From Guillardia theta CCMP2712 (lineage: Eukaryota > Cryptophyceae > Pyrenomonadales > Geminigeraceae), in contig NW_005434666.1 of assembly GCF_000315625.1 (NCBI RefSeq), positions 854,748 to 918,747 on the forward strand: a stretch of DNA of 64,000 nt, read 5' to 3'. The notes under the pieces are model-generated. The model was not told the origin of the DNA. It ran no database searches and saw only the letters and a program-made list of their open reading frames with translations. A program made the position numbers and the translations under genes. Positions 11,618 through 22,808 of this stretch are shown one piece after another. Position 1 is the first letter of the stretch. Each line of letters opens with the position of its first letter.

Positions 11618-13352
11618 TCAATCTTTGGGCAGGTCAGCATCGTCGATCTCCTGACCTGCCAACAGAGCTGCTCGCTGAGCCTCAAGCGCTTCGAGCTCCA
11701 TGGCAACTTCAGGAAGCATCGAAGGCTGCGACCTCAACTTTGCCAAACGACGCTGCGAGATCAGAATCAGCACACGACAAGCATTTCAAAGTGTAAGCAC
11801 CTGAATAGGCTTCAGGCGCTGGAAAGGCCACTGACGAATGCCCATTTTGCGGCAAACCTGCACACCAGTGAGGCTCGGTTACCATTACAAGTACATGCGC
11901 TCGTTCACCTTCTTGATCGCAGTGGCACAGATCCCGAGTTTGCGAGCAGCATCGTTGAGAGGCATATCAAAGTGCTGCCTCAGCAGCTCTGTGCTCAACT
12001 TGACTGGGACGATGGTTGTGTCCATGTCGTGCAGGGGGCGCCCTCCGAGGGCTTGCTTCCCTCCTTGACCCCAACTTCTCCTCCTCAATCTCGGCTTCAC
12101 CTCCAAGATTTCTACCTTAGAGTTCTTCTTGAGGAGTGAATCCGCAAACGTGGAATCCTCGCCGTCGCCACCGAACACCTTAGATGAAGATGCCATGACG
12201 ATGTCTGCTGCTGTCTGGTTTCCAACGAGGGACGAGAAATTCAACGAGGGCAGGGACGAGTTCCTGTCAGGGGACGACCGAGAGGCATCAGCGTTTCTGT
12301 TTGCAGTCAGCTGGAAAGAAACATGGTTGGTTGACGCGCTGTGAGCCTTGCCGCCCATGAAAGCAGAATCCTTGAAGGACGGCAACATCTGTGACTCAGC
12401 AGAACGTCTGAGCGCTGGATCACTGAGCGGCTGGAAGTGAAGCTTGCTGCTGATCAGATTGTCTGCCTCCTGCATGCCCCGATTCCACAGGCTGAGAGAT
12501 GTTCCATCGTTAAGTTCAGGTTGCCCGGGACCAAGCGGAGTCATAACTTGTGGGGAAGACAGGTCGTCGGAGGAGACTGAACCAGCAGGGGACGCAGTCC
12601 TCCAGCTCTTCGAGTACTGAGTCAGACTGAGAGGTTTCGGTCGGTTTGTGAATCGTTCCAGCAGAGACTCTGTCGAGTTGAGAAGATTTGGAAAGCGAGA
12701 CGATGAGAAAAAGGCAAAATCCTCCATAGCCTTGATCACTTTAGGCTGCACACAGAAACAAAGTGAGACCGGGCGGAATCAAGTACCATCAGGACACCTG
12801 AAGCGGATCCATGGAGTGCTTGTCATGCTTCTTGGTTATCTTCACAACAGCCAACGCATTCACAATCGCATATCTCCTAAGATTCTGGACTTTAACAGCA
12901 AAGGCAGCAATGTCGTTGAGTAACGTCCTCAGGCACTCTGGATCAGCTCTGAAGCTTTCTTCTCCGAAATTCTTGTGCTGAACACTCTCTCAGACCCATT
13001 CTTGGAAATGTCATCACGTGCTCACCTCAAGGATCCTCACTCGCTCCCCGAGCTTGTTAGTCATGTAGTCACAATATTCGCTCTCCTTGTTCACAAAGAA
13101 ATCGTTGACCTGCAATGTAGCGATCAGAATAGCATCCCCGGGTAAGGATGAGCATACCTGGTTGATTTCATGGAGAAGAGCTCGAACGAAAGTTTGCTCA
13201 TGCGCTTCTTGGGAAGCAGAGTCGGTTTGTGCCGTCAGCGGCTTGATGAGCTTCTTGAGGCACTTGTAATTCACAAATCTATCCGCCAGTTCCAGCCGAT
13301 TGCCGAGCAAGCAGGCCGCTTCCTCGGCCCTCATTCGCTGTCCAAACTTCAT
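11618..13352 (-). CDS. SPX / RWP-RK fusion, putative phosphate-responsive transcription factor
   Basis: Six exons, every intron in phase 0: 13352-13158, 13109-13026, 12977-12798, 12745-11909, 11857-11801 and 11752-11618, giving 495 residues. Residues 1-153 form an SPX domain: MKFG start, FVNYKCLKKLIK, the helix VNDFFVNKESEY, and the basic C-terminal helix KITKKHDKHS. That Lys-rich surface binds inositol (pyro)phosphates in known SPX domains. Residues about 154-400 are a Ser/Asn-rich linker. Residues about 404-455 form an RWP-RK DNA-binding domain: helix LLRQHFDMPLNDAARKLGI, then VCRKMGI and RQWPFQRLK. A helical Leu/Glu tail follows, ending LPKD. RWP-RK proteins control nitrogen responses and gamete or egg genes in plants and green algae. 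Exons overlap no other gene and the frame is continuous, so the fusion is not a chance read-through. Likely nuclear; function inferred. Confidence 0.88.
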
Positions 13353-14660
13353 GGCACTTTCCTCTATTTTTTCTTCTCAATCCCTCAAACAGTCCTGCCT
13401 TACTACTTGTGTCCCCCTCACGTCAAAGGTCTTTAGCGTTCTTGGCCTTCTAGTCCGTCTTTCTACCTGCCTGTCCTTTCGTCTCTTAGTCCTTCTGGAT
13501 GCCTTAAGGGGCCCTGGCTTGCTGCTGCTCCCTCCCCTCGTCCTCTCCCTCGCTACACTCGTGTCGCATAGCTCCTGCCACTTGCATGTTGGACCACCAA
13601 ATCCTTCGGGGCCGGTAGGGTGGTGTAGAAGCGATCGTCCAGCCCTGGGGTGGGTGTAGAAGGCAGGGGGTGTAGGGGAGGTGGGGTGGGCTTCTAGTTT
13701 GTTTTTGTATCCAGAAGGGGGTGGGGGTTAAGGGCACGTGTGAGTGAAGATGGATCGGGGGGGGGGAGGGGGGGTGGGTACAAGTGATGGGAAGGGGGCC
13801 TAGAGGTTTCTGAGCATGAGGAGGGTTCAGGTGAGGGTAGGGGTAGTTGCAATTTGAATGGAGAACAGGGTGGGTCGATTGAAGGGGGGTACCTGATAGA
13901 ACCGTCTGTTGCATCTAGTCTTTATTGAAAAGGAGGGGTGGGGTAAACTCAGACCGGTGTTGTCTCTGGTCCTGATTGAGTCGCAATTGGGGGTGGTGTA
14001 CATTCATTGTAAACGAGTCACTAGGGAAAGGGGTGGTGAGATATCTTGGGTAGGGTACAAAACTGTAGGATTGCCGGGGTAGGTACTTTCTGGTTCGCTC
14101 AGTTGGAGCAAATGGGGGTGCATTCCGTCTATTATGGTGGGGTGGTGATGGGGTACCGAAACCATGTGGGGGTCCTTGGAAAAGGATTGGGGTCCATTTC
14201 TGCTTCTTTGATTTTTAAATGTTTTTAGAGGAGGAGGCCATTTTAACCCCACCTGGTAATCAGTTACGGTTTTGTATCAAAGGATGGGGTAGTGGGGTAG
14301 TGGGTTGTACACCTCCTCTCTTCCCTCACGAGCCTCAATCAGACTTGATATGTCGCGATTTGATGACCTTGCGTCCCATGCTTACGGTCAGAAGTAAAAG
14401 AAAGTGCTATTTTCAACATGTTTTTCCCATGGGGTGGCACCACCCTTCCCCTTGATATGTTTGGGGGGGTTAGAAAAGCACAAATACGAAAATAGGGGGT
14501 CCTTTAGACCTGGGGAGGGGGTGTAAACAATCTATTATATTATAGTTTAAATGAAAGTACTCATTTTCGAGAGCCCCTGAACTTTTGGTTTGGCTTTTGG
14601 TACGAGGCCCCCGTCTCTTCGGACAACCCCTTGGCTCTCTTCCCAACGACGCCTCCGATC
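13353..14660. repeat. Strand-asymmetric GGGGTA-rich tract
   Basis: Upstream of the SPX/RWP-RK start there is a C/T-rich stretch (13380-13560). A long G-rich plus-strand tract then runs from about 13610 to 14520, containing G-run words such as ggggtgggtg, gtagggg and ggggtac. Open frames in it are compositional. No gene is supported. Confidence 0.7.
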
Positions 14661-14679
14661 CTCAAATTAGCCTAAAACT

Positions 14680-15340
14680 TCGCCGGGGCGGGCCCGGCTA
14701 TGGGATCCCTCGGACTCTGCCAGCCGCGCGGCCGGCTGGGCGCGGCCCGGGCCTGACTCTGTGAGGCCGCGACTTTCTGAGTCTCACTGCCAAGATCGGA
14801 CGGACGGCGCCGCCGCGTCACCGTGGCACAGTCGGCCCAGTCCGATCGGAGTGGCACTGGGGCCCCGGCGGCGGGCGGCCCGGCGGCTGCCCCGGCGCCG
14901 GGGCCGGCAGTTGGCGCCGTCCGAGTCCGGGTCGCCGCCCGGCCAGCTGACGGCCTCCGAGTGCCAGAGCGTCGGACGGGGGCCGGGGGCCCGGGGCCCG
15001 GGGCCCGGGCGGCCGGGCGGGGCCCGGGCCGTCGAGCCGCGAGTCGTTGATCCGACACTGATCGGAAGTAGTATTACGGTAGTAATGTGGTGACGCCGGC
15101 CCCGCTGGCCCCGCTCCGGGACCGTCCGACCGTACCGAGGCGGGCCGGCCGCTCGCCGTGCCGGCCCGGGGGCTACCGTAGTACACTGTGACGGCCCGGG
15201 CGCCGGTGGTCCGTCACCAAGCTGTGGAACTGTGATGCGAGTACTACTTTAGCTTAACTTTGAGTAAAGGTCTCAGTCGGGACTCCGGGAAAGCAACTGC
15301 CGGGAATGCGATGAGGCAGCCAGGCTCTCCCCATGCCGCT
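14680..15340. other. Very GC-rich island, probable promoter region or dispersed element
   Basis: A block of extreme GC content made of gggcccgg/ccggccgg-type palindromic words (14690-15210). It is followed by agcttaactttgagtaaagg at 15251-15270, the motif also seen at 7794. It lies just upstream of the MORN/C2 gene. All three reading frames are open on both strands in parts, which reflects composition, not coding. Similar islands occur at 7700, 34150 and 56070. Confidence 0.65.
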
Positions 15341-15561
15341 ACCGGCGGGGAAGGTTCAAAGGACGGACATGTGGGCTGAAGGTCAAGCGCCGCCCGTCAT
15401 GGCGCCTGTCCGAGCCTCCGAGTGTGTTTGAGCAGCAGTACTGAAGGATGCTTGTACTGATAGCAGAGGCTGAGACCCTACGGTAGTACAGGCATGGAGA
15501 CCGTGACATGCTCTTATGGGAGCAGACTGACAGGATCCGCAGGAATCCGGATGACAAGCGG

Positions 15562-18500
15562 ATGAGCTGTGCCCCGGCGCTCGGAGACTTTGAGATGGAG
15601 GCCCACAACTTGGAGGCTCCTCATCACACTCAGGGCTCGGTGAGCAAGGAGAGCACGAGGGCAAGCATCGGGTTGATTTGACTCGGCAGGAGTCGGCTGC
15701 TCGTTCAAGCCATGCGCACATGCAGTTTCTAGCAGGGTTCACAGGAACGCGCCTGACATGCGTGCAGTGCCATCGTAGACTCACAACATGCTGCTCCAGG
15801 GTTCCGAGAGGTAGACTGGGGGAAAGGACACAAGTACAACGGGTACTGGAAAGATGGTAAGATGCACGGGTACGGAACGCTCGACTCTCCCGAAGGACAG
15901 TATGTTGGCGAGTTCGCCGAGCATCAGAAATGCGGTGGGAGAAGTTTGAAGAAGCAGCGGATCACGTGACACGTCACTTGACAGGAAGTGGACGGTTGAT
16001 GCTGAAGAATGGTATGATGTACATAGGCACGTTCGATCAAGACTTGTTCCACGGCAAAGGAGCACTGAAGTTAGTGCAAGCTTGACATGGCGGAGATGCT
16101 TTTGATGCATGTCAAAGACTGAGCTGTGCTTGCAGCTACAGTGACAACTCGGCCTACTCGGGAGAATTTCTGCATGGAAGACGGCATGGGCAGGTTGACA
16201 AGGGGCAGAGTTGGGTCAGTCAGGTCGTGATGCCTCTGAGAGAACCGCAGGGAACGATTGTGTTTGAGAACGGAGATGTGTACGAGGGCGAATGGGTGGA
16301 AGGACGTCGAGAAGGGCTCGGCCTGTATGTCCGAGCTGAGCAGGAAGAAGTTTACGAGTGAGAGCGGAGACGAGAAGAGTGAGACTCGGCATTTGACCAC
16401 GTCATGATAGAGGAGCCTTCATGGCTGATCGGAGGCACGGAAAGGGCGAGCTTTGGATCAAGCGTGAGAACTCTAGTGTGTACAGGAAGAGTGTTGTAGA
16501 GTATGAGGAAGGGAAGATGGTGCGACAGAGGTCAGTAGGGGAGGGTATCCTCCAACAGAAGCCAGTGACCCTGCCCTAGGATGCGACCGAACTCAAAGCC
16601 GAAGTTCCCATCGCAAAAACCGCTTGAGAGGTTTCGATCTTCTGTCGACAAACCAGAGATTCCTCGTGTAGAGGAAGATCTAGATGACGTTGACATCTAC
16701 GATGAGATCCCTGCGATAGCGGATGTACAGCAGGACAACCAACAAGCCCAGGCCTCGGAAGGTGTTGAGGAAGAGCAAGGCGACGCTGAGGCGAGCGTGC
16801 GGCCAGAGCTTTCATTCGTCAGCAACGTACAAGACCAGAAGACAGACTCCAGCCGCTCATGGTCGAGGATGATCAGAAATGCTTTCAATCGCTGCTTGCT
16901 CTGCCTTCCTTCCGGTGCTGAGTTCATGGACCTCGACCCTTCCGCTCTCAACGACGAAGACAAGGTCCTCTCTGCCTCTCGTAGCGACGCAGCGTCATGG
17001 TGAACCTCCTTTGCAGCAAGACAGCATGTTGAATGTTGTGATCTTCAAACTGAAGAACATGCCCGAGTTCGACGATCGAGATGTGGATGCCATGTGAACT
17101 CCGCGCCTCTTGCCTTGAGCTGTGACTGATGTAACATGTAGATACGTCACAAGTCAAGCAGGAAAGACCGTGCGGATATCCAAGAGCCTTCACTCTCTCA
17201 CAGACCCGTGACGGCTGGTCTGCAGCCCTGCAGCTCACTGACGGTGACCCAGGGAATGGAACGAGGAGCTGAGCATGCCCTACAGCACTGCCGACAAGCA
17301 GAACCTCCTTGTGTCCGTTTACCTGGTCATGCACAACAAGAAGCAGCTCCTGCTCGGCTCTTGCGAGGTCAACCTCTCCGCTGCTCACGTCGGGTTGTCG
17401 ATGCCCATGAAGCACTTCTCCCTGGTACTCTCTTCCTGCCGCCGGTCGGCATCGCGCTCAGGTCAGATGTCGCAGGTAGACAGCGCGGGGAGGAAGGTCG
17501 AAGGAGTTTCAGCCAAGGATGGAAGAATGGCATCTACCAAGATCATGATGTGAGCAGTCTTGCAAGACATAACGCTGGACGTGTCTTGCCCTGATGATGA
17601 TGTTAGGTCTTGCTCGATACTGTCTGAACCAGATGCTCTGATCTCAGTCAGAATGGAAGCAGCTCGACATCTGACGCCCACAGACACGCAGATTGCTGGA
17701 GTTCCCTTTGCGGTGGTGAAGTACAACTACAAGGAGTTGAGAACAACGACAGGCAACTGAACTCCCTTTCATCTCCCTCGACCTGATCACGACGACTCCA
17801 GGGCTGGAGTATGACAAAGTGAGATGGGACCAATTCCTCTCGTTCCCTTCACTGTCGCAGTTACAACTCAACAAGATCAAAGGGAAGTTCAACTTCATCA
17901 AGTGGATGACTGTAAGTTGCCAGCTCCTCTTCCGTGAGACCTTACTTGGTGCTACAGGTTGAAGTCTGGGAAGAAGAGCACCTGGGGTCGAAGAGATTCA
18001 TCGGGATGTGTAAAGTAGACTTTCAAGACTTGCAGTTCGGGGAGAAGGGCGAAGGCAGGTGGTACAACCTCACTGACCCTGACAGGCAAGATCTCCCTAC
18101 AGTGAGCACCTCCTCTCGCTGGTGCCCTGCTCTTCTCACCGTGTGAGCGTCAGGTGGGACGAGTGAGATGTTGGGTGGCGTGGGGATACAAGGAGACTTC
18201 GAAGCTGCGCGTGTTCGTGGAAGAAGGACTGAACCTCTCGCCCATCTTCTCCAAGAGTGAGGAAAAGGAGAAGGGAGCAGAGAAGTCCCGAGGACCGCCG
18301 ATGCTGTCGGCAGCCGGCAGCCTGACGCAGCTGCAACCCAACGCGTATGCGATGAGTGTGCTGGTCCCGGAGGGTCACTCAGGTGTTGCAGGATGTTGAA
18401 GGTGTCGCTGGGGGAGGGTCAAACCTTCAAGACGAAGGTGATGGAGTCTGCTGGGGTAGCTCCCACTCGCTCAAGGATCGCCGTGTTCTCAGGTCATCGA

Positions 18501-20039
18501 GCAGAATTACTGCCCCATGTGGAGTGAAAACTTCACCTTCAAGTGCCGACAGAGTGAGCTCCCCGAACGACTGAATGTGAGTCTCCACCACCATCCCAGC
18601 AGCTGACAGCCTTCAAGGTGCAATGCTTCCACCGCCGAGGCCGCACAGATGAGTTCATCGGCCTCTCTCTCGTGAACCTGCGAACTCTAGAGCTCGATGG
18701 CTACTACTTGTCCAGGTGCAAGGGACGGAGTTGACAAGGTTGTGAGCGACATGCTCCAGGTGGTACGACCTTGCAGACCCCGAGCTGGCGTCGTACATGA
18801 AAAAGTATCGGAAAGAGATCGACGAGATCGAAAGAGGTGCGGAGAGACAGCTACGCCTGCTGATGCTTGTTGAGTCTTGATCAGGACACCTGAAAGGAGA
18901 TGACGATGAAGAACAAGACAATGAAGAGAGCAACAGCGATGACGATGACGACTTCTCTGCGCACATCATCAACAAGAAGGGGTGAGCTACAGCTTGCTGG
19001 CTTCATGATGCATCTGACCTCTCCCCAGCATGTTTGGCCGCCTGACCGGAATGAACTCATCGCAGAAGCGAGCCAACTCTGTGGCATTCTCCTACTCAGC
19101 TGGCTGCGACCCGAAGCGAGTGGGGAGGTGGCGGGTTGAGCTGTCCTCACTACGAGCCTCACCCGCTCCTCAGGATCAGAATCTCTTTGCAGTGGACCAG
19201 CCAGTCGTTCGAGGAGGAGGAGCGCTACAGCATCGCCCTCCTGCGAGCCAAGATGAAGGCACCTGCCCGCTCTCATTGGTTAGGCATGACGTGTTTGCTG
19301 CAGGACCCGCAGCAGCGGAAAGTCTTACAGAAGTTGCGGGCAAAATGGAAGTTTGACTTCATGGTAAGCCGTCATGTTGTCAACCTTGCTGCGTTGACAA
19401 CCGATGCAGAGGAAAGCTCTGGAAGCCTTTCAAAGGTAGAGCTGCTGATGTGCCATGGGGAAATGACAAGCAAGTCTTGCTCCACAGGATAAAGGAGGTG
19501 ATGAAGAGTCAGACGAAGGAGGCGGAAGTGAGATATGACTATCACGTCGTAAGAACTGAAGCCCGGCTGCTGTTTCCTCCTCTTACAAGCGCCTCAGGTC
19601 CGCAAGACTCTCCGATCGCTCATCAACTATTTCCAGCTCAAGAGGCTCAGCTACAGCATGGCATACCATCACGGCATGCGGACTATCGTCAGGTACGCCG
19701 CTCCTCTCTCTCACAATTTGCTGACGCGGTAGCAGAGCATGCTTCAAGGACTGGACCAAGTTTCGCATCATCGCGTTGAAGCAGAGGAAGCTGGCGGCAG
19801 GGCTCTACGCCGGCGACGACGACGATCTCATCATCGCTCCTCTCGAGATGTTGAAGGCGTGGTGGAGGAGCTTGCATCCCTGATGACGTGGCAGGTTCAA
19901 CTCCATCGGAGCCCTCAAGGCGAGCGAGGAGGGGAGCAAGGCCCCGCATGAGGCGGCGAAGCGCAGCAAGACTCTGAGCTCCCTCCCCTCGTCCCAGGTC
20001 GACCCAGCGCACACGTCAAAGAGGAAGGGAACGACGTGA
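15562..20039 (+). CDS. MORN-repeat and triple C2-like domain protein
   Basis: A long gene of some 20 or more short exons; the first exons are uncertain (an ATG at 15562 is one candidate). From 15800 the exons encode MORN repeats: YNGYWKDGKMHGYGT, then YIGTFDQDLFHGKGAL, YSGEFLHGRRHG and YEGEWVEGRREGLG. A polar linker (16581-17000) follows. Then come three C2-like units, at about 17025-17430, 17690-18090 and 18180-18790, the last two ending in near-identical RWYNLTDPD and RWYDLADPE blocks. An acidic stretch and basic helical segments follow, ending KRKGTT. MORN repeats bind lipids or scaffold membranes and C2 domains bind phospholipid, often with calcium, so a membrane-tethering role is likely. 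The last intron is only 46 bp (GTGGAG to GGCAG). Exact exon borders and the length are not settled. Confidence 0.7.
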
Positions 20040-20107
20040 CTCATAAACGGGTCAAGGTTGTGCCATCATCTATTCGCTCCCCTCCTGCTGCGGCAGCCCG
20101 TCAGAGG

Positions 20108-21345
20108 TTAATGGTGGCCCTTGTCCGGAGCCACTAGAGGAGCGACGAAGGGGCTGTGGAAGAAAGTCTCGTAGCTGCCGTGCACGATACGCACAAATCG
20201 CCAGAGCTCAGCCACGATCCTCTCGAAGCCAGTGAGCTGCAGCAGCGGGAGCACGTCAAGGGGTTGGGGGGGAGGACGGAAGGGGAACATGCACCTTGTC
20301 GAAAACGAGCTCGAGGACGAGGGACGTGGCAACCACCACGAAGTCAGTGACCTGGTTGAGAATGACAAGCTGTTGGGCACGCGGGAGGGGAAGAGGTCAC
20401 CTGAGTAGTCTTTTTGATGAACTTCTTCCACCCCGTCGCCCACAGGACCGCGAGGTTCTCAATCAGCAGGATGGACAGGATGGCGATCTGAGGGAGGGAG
20501 GATGAGACAGAAACATGCTCTCATCTCCCGTCTCTGTCTTACGCTTCCTTGCGCACATGCATGCTCTCGGTAATGGTGGACGTGCGCGAGGTGCTCGTGG
20601 TGACCTGCCGAAGGGTTCCCCTGAAGAGGGTCAGGCGAGCAGCAGGCAGCAAGGCAGGAGGTCACCAGCAACTGAGCAGCTTGCATCTTCTCGTAGAAGA
20701 TGGACAGCTGAAGCTGAATGCCTGCTCGAGTTCAATGCCGCAGTCGCCATCAAGAAGGCAGGAAGGGACCTGTGACTACCAGCGCGACGTCTCCCATCAC
20801 AAGTGCAGACTTAACGGCATGCACCTCGAGGAGTTCTCAGATATCGCGCGCACTGAAGTCGACGGGCTACCTCGTCCTTGTGGAGGAAGTTGAGGGTGTT
20901 CTTCTTCCACTTCTTGACCTCGTGCAGTGAGAACGGATTGAAACTCTTGAGAGTAGGAAGCGAAGCCTTCGACTCTGCACGCCCTTCAGACGAGGCCGAT
21001 ACAAACTCTCGCTCATCACCAGAAGAAGTATTCTTCTTCTCCTCTACTCGCTGTTTCGCTTGCTGCGGGGGCGGACGGGCTGGCTCCTTGGCTTCGGCCA
21101 CTGGAGGAGAGGGAGGAGGGGGGGGAGGGGGTTGCTGCTGTACTCTCTCCTCCTCGTGCCTCACCACATTCTCATGGACAGGATCGGCGACTTTCTCTGT
21201 TTGCTCACTCGCATGATTCACCTCTTCCTGTGACCCGCACGTGAGCATTGCGCAACTAGGAGCACGAAAGACGTACCGCTGTGCTGCAGCTGATCAGGAT
21301 CAGCGACAAGAGGCAGAGTGAAAGGACTCTTGCAGTTCCTCTCAT
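20108..21345 (-). CDS. Hv1-like voltage-sensor domain protein with signal peptide
   Basis: Exon 1 (21345-21277) encodes MRGTARVLSLCLLSLILISC, a good signal peptide. The next exon carries an acidic, Gln/Pro-rich region. Later exons give four helices. S1 is ALVMGDVALVV with one central Asp. S2 is IAILSILLIENLAVLW with a conserved Glu. S3 is VTDFVVVATSLVLEL with the Asp at its start. S4 contains ELWRFVRIVHG. This spacing matches voltage-gated proton channels, where S1 Asp sets proton selectivity and S4 reads RxxRxxR next to a Trp. Here the first S4 Arg position is Glu, so only two of three gating Arg remain. The protein ends about 20 residues after S4, without the usual coiled coil. Small exons make the S1 join (phase 1) less certain. 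It converges on the MORN/C2 gene, 68 bp apart. Confidence 0.62.
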
Positions 21346-21592
21346 GGTTTCGTCAGCCTGCGCAGACTCAGACAGGAAGACGAAACAAAAATGGTCCCAG
21401 ACGTGAAGACAGCACGCAGATTCTTGCTCACTGGGGTGAATCAATCTATGATCCTCTCTATGTTCTATTGACGTGAGCATTCAGCCTAGCTCAACCTGAG
21501 GGAAGTATTTGGACCTCCACGTTCTATCACGTTCCCCTTGCATCATAATTGCAGATGAGAAGACGAGGGAGGAGCAGGATCAGGGTCAGGGT

Positions 21593-21940
<348 letters not shown>

Positions 21941-21949
21941 TGGCAAGGA

Positions 21950-22720
21950 TTCATGGGGCGCAATCTTTCACATAGGGGGTCCATTCTTCATCCAAGCTTC
22001 GACACCCCACCCCCGGTCATGGTCCCCCTGGTCAGCCAAGGGGTTAGGGGTCATGATATTGTACCGGGTGCAACACCCGCATTCAAGGGGTGGTCTAAGA
22101 ACATGGTATTGGTGGGTGGGTGGGGGTGGAGTGTAATAAAACCCTTGTAGCTCTGGGAAAGAGGGGTGGTCTCAAAGGAAAGGGTGGGGTGGTAGAATTG
22201 GTAAAGGAGGGGTACAATGAGGACGGGTAGTTTAAAATTTAGAGGTGGGGTGGTTTACAATCTCAATTAGCTCACTGTAATTAGCTGAAAAACTGCCCGG
22301 ATCACCCCTGACCCCCAAATATTGCATACCACCCCTTATATAACCCCTGTTTGATATTAAGAGTACCCGGTACTTGTGGGTAGCAACTATCTTGGTACCT
22401 ACCTTACTGACTTCCTATCCCCTTGGACCTAGTGGGGTCCTAGATGATTTCTTTAAGACTACTAAACCCCATAAACTTTGAAGAAAACGGGTCTAAGTAC
22501 CCCAACATTTCTATTCTATAGTACCCGTGCAGTCTCCGCTGACATCATTCTTTATTGTAATTTTATAGTTTAATTTCACATCAGTACTGAAAATTGACTA
22601 AATAGTTTTTATTTTCAATATTTCTATTGAAGATCCTGCTAGCGCCCCCTTTTCGTCCCCCTTTGCCCCCCTCCCTCTAAATCCTTCCCTTCCCTTCCCT
22701 TCCCTCCCTTCAGCCTTGAC
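21950..22720. repeat. G-rich to C-rich strand-switch tract
   Basis: Plus strand is G-rich with GGGGT words from 21955 to about 22260. It switches to C-rich with ACCCC words from about 22295 to 22510, so the two halves are of opposite polarity around about 22280. An AT-rich spacer (22530-22640) and a (TTCCC)n run (22683-22712) follow. No gene is seen. Confidence 0.7.
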
Positions 22721-22808
22721 TTGAATCGGATCCGAGAGGTGTCGATACGAAGGACTCTCTCCCGTTCCTCCTACTTGTTCTTGAAAGAAAGGAGGCTTTT
22801 CCTATCCC

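Noticed and set aside
13610-14520. Telomere or subtelomere
   Set aside because: GGGGTA-like words are degenerate and embedded between ordinary genes; no regular array and no chromosome end.
14672-15186. Several Pro/Ala/Gly/Arg-rich frames in the GC island
   Set aside because: Extreme GC removes stop codons by chance; no start context, intron or domain.
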